Positions 59,994 to 64,000 of a stretch of 64,000 bases of DNA are shown here, piece by piece (positions within the stretch are counted from its first letter, which is position 1; every line of letters starts with the position of its first letter). This DNA comes from Candidatus Nomurabacteria bacterium (GTDB lineage: Bacteria > Patescibacteria > Paceibacteria > UBA9973). The stretch is from assembly GCA_026396015.1 (NCBI GenBank), contig JAPLXP010000002.1:17009-81008 (forward strand), read 5' to 3'. The translations under genes and the position numbers were made by a program. The notes under the pieces were generated by a model. It searched no databases, had not been told where the DNA came from, and was given only the letters and a program-made list of their open reading frames with translations.

Positions 59994-60473
59994 CTAACCT
60001 AAAATTTGGAATAGTGCTACCCCAGTAGCGACAGACACATTCAGTGATTCCTTTTTACCAGACATAGGAATCTCGGCGATAATATCGGCGAGATTTTTTA
60101 TTTTATCAGGCAAACCTGCAGTCTCCTCCCCTACAAAAAAAACCATGTTATCTGTCTTTTTAACTTTTTTATAATTTATAGAATTTTTATCTTGCTCGAT
60201 AGCTACTATTGTCGCTCCGTCCTTTTTTAATTTTTTCAGTAGTGGAATAATTTCTTTTTTGTATTCCCATGGGATCCAAGTCTCGGCACCGAGGGCCGCC
60301 TTGGCAATATCTTTTTGAATTCGGCCGAATTTATCCGTCGGACAAGGAGTCACACCCACCAAAAAAATCCGAGTAATCCCCACTGCATCAGCTGTACGAA
60401 ATATCGCCCCAACATTGAGTGCTGAGCGTATATCCGGGAGAATAAGTATATATTCTTTTTTAGAACTTTTCAT
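59994..60473 (-). CDS. SpoU/TrmH-family RNA 2'-O-methyltransferase
   Basis: 159 residues: ILILPDIRSALNVGAIFRTADAVGITRIFLVG, FVGEETAGLPD, EIPMSGKKESLNVSVATGVALFQ, i.e. SPOUT motifs 1-3. It methylates tRNA or rRNA ribose. The ATG at 60473 begins 2 nt after the discriminator base of tRNA-Lys; any upstream start would lie in the tRNA. Confidence 0.93.
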   Translation of the reverse strand: MKSSKKEYILILPDIRSALNVGAIFRTADAVGITRIFLVGVTPCPTDKFGRIQKDIAKAALGAETWIPWEYKKEIIPLLKKLKKDGATIVAIEQDKNSINYKKVKKTDNMVFFVGEETAGLPDKIKNLADIIAEIPMSGKKESLNVSVATGVALFQILG

Positions 60474-60475
60474 TG

Positions 60476-60548
60476 TGCCCTCGGTAGGAATCGAACCTAC
60501 GACCATCTCCTTAAAAGGGAGCTGCTCTACCGACTGAGCTACGAGGGC
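60476..60548 (-). tRNA. tRNA-Lys (TTT)
   Basis: Acceptor GCCCTCG/CGAGGGC, D-arm GCTC/GAGC, anticodon loop CTTTTAA, T-arm TAGGTTCGATTCCTA. Followed within 2 nt by a TrmH start codon. Confidence 0.95.
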
Positions 60549-60690
60549 ATGTATTTTGTTATAGCTAAACTTTATCTTTCTTATTACCCGTTGGAGCCGC
60601 TACAACTGAGCTACGAGGGCATTTATTTGTTGAAGATAACCTTATCTTACTTAAATATTCGGTTGACCCGCTACAACTAGTTACAGGCGC
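60549..60690 (-). repeat. Two tandem tRNA-Lys 5'-half-like units
   Basis: Units 60549-60620 and 60621-60690 (about 72 and 70 bp) resemble each other. Each begins like a tRNA 5' half: GCCCTCGTAGCTCAGTTG and GCGCCTGTAACTAGTTG, then a TAGCGG segment and a spacer ending ACAAAATA-like. Neither has a T-arm or acceptor 3' strand, so they are not functional tRNAs. Confidence 0.7.
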
Positions 60691-60787
60691 ATACCCAATA
60701 AATTAACATATTTTCATGTTATTTACAAGCATTAAATATTTAGCTAAAAGTCTGCTTGCTTAAAATACATATCATACTGTATAATAA

Positions 60788-60994
60788 ATGCGAATCAAAA
60801 AGTTTCTGAAGATAGAACATCTTTCATCGAAAGATGCAGAAAAAATATTAAAGAATGCAAACGTCTTAAATATTTATTGTTATTTAGTAGTTTTGTTTTT
60901 ATATACACTACAAAAAATTCAGTCACGAAGTTCTTTATTAAAGGCAAAAGGCCAAGGAGTTAGTTTTTATCAAATGATGAAAATTTACTCCTAG
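60788..60994 (+). CDS. Possible small protein (low support)
   Basis: 68 residues; no family recognised. A TATAAT precedes the ATG by 2-3 nt. The 3' part runs into a large hairpin (AAAAGGCC-AGGAGT with complement, 60943-61000) typical of terminators, so this may be a short transcript or ncRNA rather than a gene. The C-terminal part is atypical for a protein. The rest of the gap 60691-61045 holds nothing recognised. Confidence 0.3.
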   Translation: MRIKKFLKIEHLSSKDAEKILKNANVLNIYCYLVVLFLYTLQKIQSRSSLLKAKGQGVSFYQMMKIYS

Positions 60995-61045
60995 GCCTTT
61001 TTTCTTTGTCTGACGACAAAAAAATATTTGTGTAATTTTTTTAAA

Positions 61046-61675
61046 TTACGAAAGAGATTTTAAAATAAATTGCTCTAAACCTATTTTCATATCTATCTCC
61101 CCTACATGAGACAGGTGGTAGATATCTACGAGCGATGAAGACATTTGCTTTAAATTTTCTTTTGAGAAATTTTTACTTCCGGTCATCATCATGGTTTTTA
61201 TTTTCCAAAAGAGAATTCCAGATATTGCTTCGGGTTGAGCTTCATTCTGTATTGCTGAGAGGTACAGTGACCACGCACCAATCTTGTCGCGGGATGCAAA
61301 TGCATCTGTGATATCGAACACATTGAATGCTGATGCAGATTTTATTTCTTTGACTTCAAATTTCTCTATATCCTCTGCATACTTTTTATATTTTTTTTCA
61401 TCTGCTGCGAGCATTTTATCTTCTAAAAAAATAAATGGTGTCTCAGATTTTTGTAGCATAGACAGATCCCCTACTGACAAGTTTTGACTAGCTAAAAAAT
61501 TCTCTACAACGATAGCTTTTGATATGCCAAACAAATTCATACTCTGAACATAATCAAACACAACCTCGGGAGTAGATTCTAACAAAGACAAAAAAAGTAT
61601 TTCATTTTTTGAAAACTTTTTCTTTATTGAGGAGATTTTATTTTTATTATCATTCCCACTATAGATATAGATCAT
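61046..61675 (-). CDS. holA: DNA polymerase III delta-like subunit (HolA)
   Basis: 209 residues, shorter than the usual 330-340. C-terminal FNVFDITDAFASRDKIGAWSLYLSAIQNEAQPEAISGILFWKIKTM matches the delta subunit, which loads the sliding clamp. The N-terminal ATPase-like domain is reduced and lacks a P-loop, as in delta generally. It overlaps the upstream ICMT-like gene by 4 nt (ATGA). Confidence 0.82.
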   Translation of the reverse strand: MIYIYSGNDNKNKISSIKKKFSKNEILFLSLLESTPEVVFDYVQSMNLFGISKAIVVENFLASQNLSVGDLSMLQKSETPFIFLEDKMLAADEKKYKKYAEDIEKFEVKEIKSASAFNVFDITDAFASRDKIGAWSLYLSAIQNEAQPEAISGILFWKIKTMMMTGSKNFSKENLKQMSSSLVDIYHLSHVGEIDMKIGLEQFILKSLS

Positions 61676-62163
61676 AGTATGCTTTTTACTTTTTTCTTGT
61701 ATTGTGAATATGTATTTCCATATTTTATTTCTAGGACTCTTTCTTCTTTTGGGATTAGTATCATTTTATTTATTATAAAAACAATAGCACCAAAAACAAA
61801 TATAAAGTAAGAACCCATCACTAGACCTAGACCCAAGGTCATAATCATCAATCCTGTATATGTAGGGTTGCGAGTATATTTGTACGGACCGATAGCAAAC
61901 TCACGATCCCCATCCGGATTCACAGTGTTTTTATTTTTCTTTGAAGTTGTCTGTGCCCAGTAGATGAGCATTGAACTCACAAAAATAACAAAAATACCAA
62001 TTAGTTGAAAATTGCGACCAGTAAAAGTAAGACCTGGAAATACCATATCTAGTATCAAACCCAAAATTACTGGCCAAAAATATATAAAATATGAGTGTGC
62101 CAATATTGAATGCACTATACTTGGATCATTCTTTAAATGTTCTTTTTTTTCTTCTGGTGTCAT
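61672..62163 (-). CDS. Isoprenylcysteine carboxyl-methyltransferase-like membrane protein
   Basis: 163 residues with about five helices and the ICMT/PEMT signature GPYKYTRNPTYTGLMIMTLGLGL plus the C-terminal EERVLEIKYGNTYSQYKKKV. It methylates an unknown lipid, small molecule or Cys. Start at 62163. Followed by holA in the same operon. Confidence 0.85.
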   Translation of the reverse strand: MTPEEKKEHLKNDPSIVHSILAHSYFIYFWPVILGLILDMVFPGLTFTGRNFQLIGIFVIFVSSMLIYWAQTTSKKNKNTVNPDGDREFAIGPYKYTRNPTYTGLMIMTLGLGLVMGSYFIFVFGAIVFIINKMILIPKEERVLEIKYGNTYSQYKKKVKSIL

Positions 62164-62235
62164 ATACCAATATCCTACCACAGGGGTTCATTTTTACAAC
62201 TATACAATTATTTTCATTCAGTGCTCTTTTTTTGT

Positions 62236-64000
62236 TTATTTTAGTTCGCCCCAATTTTTGCCAATATCAGAAGATACTACTAGTGGTACAGATTCCAAAT
62301 CCTTTAGGAATTCTGCAGGAATAGCATTTTCCATGGCTTCTTTGATTAGACCCTTTGCCTTATCCACATACTTTTCCTCTATTTCAAATATCAATTCATC
62401 GTGGACCTGGAGTACTAGATGTACATGACTATCTAGACCCGCAGCAACTAGTGCATCTGAAACCCTTTTCATACCAATCTTTATGATGTCTGCGGTAGCA
62501 GTACCCTGAATAGGTGCATTTGTAGCCATACGCTCTGCCATAGCCTTGATGAATGGTAGTGGTGATCGTATTCCAGGAAAGTATCTCTTTCTACTAAATA
62601 GTGTCTCTGTATATCCATTCGCTTTTGCAAAATTTTTAATACTCTCCAGATATCCTGCAATACTCGGAAATTGAGCAAAGTAATTGTCATAAAAAATCTG
62701 AGCATCCTTTCTCTCCCCTCCTAGATTCTCGCGTAATGCAGTCACACCCATACCATACAGAATTCCAAAGTTGATCACCTTGGCACGACGACGCATATCA
62801 TGCGTAACATCAGCTTCTGCTACATTAAATACCTTCATCGCCACAGCTGTGTGAATATCGCGACCCTCTTTAAAAGTATTTATAAAATATTTATCTTGAG
62901 AAAGAAGTGCTGCTACTCGCAGCTCGATCTGTGAATAGTCAAAAGACGCGAGGGTGTGACCAACACTCGCTACGAATGCATAGCGGATTTTTTTACCTTT
63001 TTCTGTCTTTATCGGAATATTCTGAAGGTTTGGATCTGACGAAGAAAATCTACCAGTAGTAGTACCAGCTTGGATAAACTTTGCATGAATGCGTCCATCA
63101 CTGCCTATCATGTTTGGTAGACTATCTATATATGTAGATAAGAGTTTTTGTAATTCACGATATTCTAGAATGTGCGCGATGATCGGATGGGCATCCTTGT
63201 ATTTTTCCAATTCACTCTCTTTTGTAGATCGTGCACCAGAGTTTACATTGAATTCATGACCCGCTAGTTTGTAAATATTTTTTTCTAATATTTCAAGTTC
63301 CTTGTGATATTCGTCAGACAGGTCACTGAGATATTTTTTGTCGACAGATATACCCCTCTCCTCCATAGCACGGATGATGGGCATGATCGGCAACTCAATA
63401 TTCTCATATACATATAAAAGTCCTTCCTTTTCAAGGTCTTTTTTGATTTTATCAAAAGCTTCAGAAAATGAATTTGAATTTTTATAATTAGAAATATCTT
63501 CGATAGTCGGATCAGTGCGCTCAGAATTCAACAACCAAAAAGCAATCTTGGCCTTTTCTAGATCCAGACTATCTACAACTTCTTCTTTTTTTATTTCTTT
63601 TTCTACATTAGAAGAATCGTCCTTTTTATTTACACTACCAGAGACGATACTATCTATTCTATTATTCAAACTTTTAAATTCTAGGTCTCGTAAAAAATTT
63701 TTTAGTCTATCTGCATCCACTGTCTCCTTCCATGTTTTTTCTGGGATGACAAAATCAATCGGTGCATCACGGCGAATAGTAGCAAGAGTTTTTGAGAACA
63801 AGGCTTCATCCTCGCCATCTTTTAGTAATCCAAAAATTCTTTCTGTTATCCCTTGTTTCTTTAATTCATCTGCATCCTTATCCAAATTCTTGTACATCTT
63901 TTCAATCGTGCCATATTTGCTGATCAATGTAGTCGCGGTCTTTTCTCCGATACCCTTGATACCGATGATATTGTCAGACGGATCTCCACGTAGACCCTTG
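62236..64000 (-). CDS. polA: DNA polymerase I (N-terminus beyond window)
   Basis: The frame is open to the right edge. The edge shows the end of the 5'-3' exonuclease (GDPSDNIIGIKGIGEKTATTLI). The middle is a reduced 3'-5' exonuclease-like region without clear DEDD catalytic residues. The C-terminal polymerase is complete: TTTGRFSSSDPNLQNIPI, QIELRVAALL, RRRAKVINFGILYGMG and LQVHDELIFEIEE. It fills repair and lagging-strand gaps. Confidence 0.95.
   Translation of the reverse strand, partial: KGLRGDPSDNIIGIKGIGEKTATTLISKYGTIEKMYKNLDKDADELKKQGITERIFGLLKDGEDEALFSKTLATIRRDAPIDFVIPEKTWKETVDADRLKNFLRDLEFKSLNNRIDSIVSGSVNKKDDSSNVEKEIKKEEVVDSLDLEKAKIAFWLLNSERTDPTIEDISNYKNSNSFSEAFDKIKKDLEKEGLLYVYENIELPIMPIIRAMEERGISVDKKYLSDLSDEYHKELEILEKNIYKLAGHEFNVNSGARSTKESELEKYKDAHPIIAHILEYRELQKLLSTYIDSLPNMIGSDGRIHAKFIQAGTTTGRFSSSDPNLQNIPIKTEKGKKIRYAFVASVGHTLASFDYSQIELRVAALLSQDKYFINTFKEGRDIHTAVAMKVFNVAEADVTHDMRRRAKVINFGILYGMGVTALRENLGGERKDAQIFYDNYFAQFPSIAGYLESIKNFAKANGYTETLFSRKRYFPGIRSPLPFIKAMAERMATNAPIQGTATADIIKIGMKRVSDALVAAGLDSHVHLVLQVHDELIFEIEEKYVDKAKGLIKEAMENAIPAEFLKDLESVPLVVSSDIGKNWGELK

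Overview
This AT-rich window looks like a chromosome segment from a Candidate Phyla Radiation bacterium (Patescibacteria, Parcubacteria-like). The reasons are the gene set and style: very compact operons, type IV pilus genes without an outer-membrane secretin, large secreted proteins of the tail-fibre (peptidase S74) and GYAW-repeat kinds, small membrane proteins of CPR type (DUF5652), a cyclodipeptide synthase, an adenosylcobalamin-dependent ribonucleotide reductase, and essential genes with no biosynthetic operons. TGA is used as a stop (for example tpiA), so the standard bacterial code fits. No rRNA, CRISPR array, complete insertion sequence or prophage is visible.

Layout. 1-2.2 kb: end of a HIT hydrolase, then tpiA-pgk. 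2.2-8.5 kb: pilB-pilC and four prepilin-like genes. 8.5-16.9 kb: cutA, an MFS exporter, two large secreted proteins, a TerC-like protein and a DsbB/thioredoxin pair. 16.9-22.7 kb: a cobalamin locus (class II RNR nrdJ, an ECF-S-like membrane protein, a cobalamin-type riboswitch, and two secreted DUF4430/transcobalamin-like proteins). 22.7-24.1 kb: a MutT-like gene and a DinJ/YafQ toxin-antitoxin pair, with a 130-bp direct repeat carrying the nrdJ promoter. 24.2-28.9 kb: fusA, rpsG, rpsL. 29-32 kb: DoxX, a cytochrome b5-like protein, a PIF1 helicase and a NUDIX gene broken by a 7-bp duplication. 32-36 kb: ndk, a cyclodipeptide synthase with a divergent putative regulator, a hygromycin-phosphotransferase-like kinase and maf. 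36-40.4 kb: envelope genes. 40.5-45.2 kb: tRNAs, the cobalamin adenosyltransferase, VKOR, rplS and RNA-modification genes. 45.2-49.2 kb: pilMNO, DedA, a tRNA-binding protein and ruvX. 49.2-54 kb: two tRNAs with unusual structured neighbours plus membrane proteins. 54-64 kb: rpsT, a site-2 protease, rpmB, a ComEC-like hydrolase, SOD, ruvA, mutM, trmH, holA and polA.

How genes work together. The strongest system is vitamin B12 use: capture by surface proteins, import by an S component, adenosylation (PduO-type enzyme at 40.6 kb) and use by the class II RNR, with a terminator-type riboswitch controlling the capture genes. The pilus is split between two operons. Disulfide formation is covered by DsbB-like, VKOR and thioredoxin-fold proteins.

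Expression signals are striking. More than twenty genes have a TATAAT-like -10 box ending about 6 nt before the start codon, so they are probably leaderless. At least nine operon junctions have the form stop-N-ATG (usually TAATATG). Three RNA-modification or methyltransferase genes start 0-2 nt after a tRNA 3' end. Downstream of several tRNAs lie inverted copies of the tRNA 3' end, interrupted by a hairpin with a conserved CTGC loop. I could not assign these to a known RNA family.
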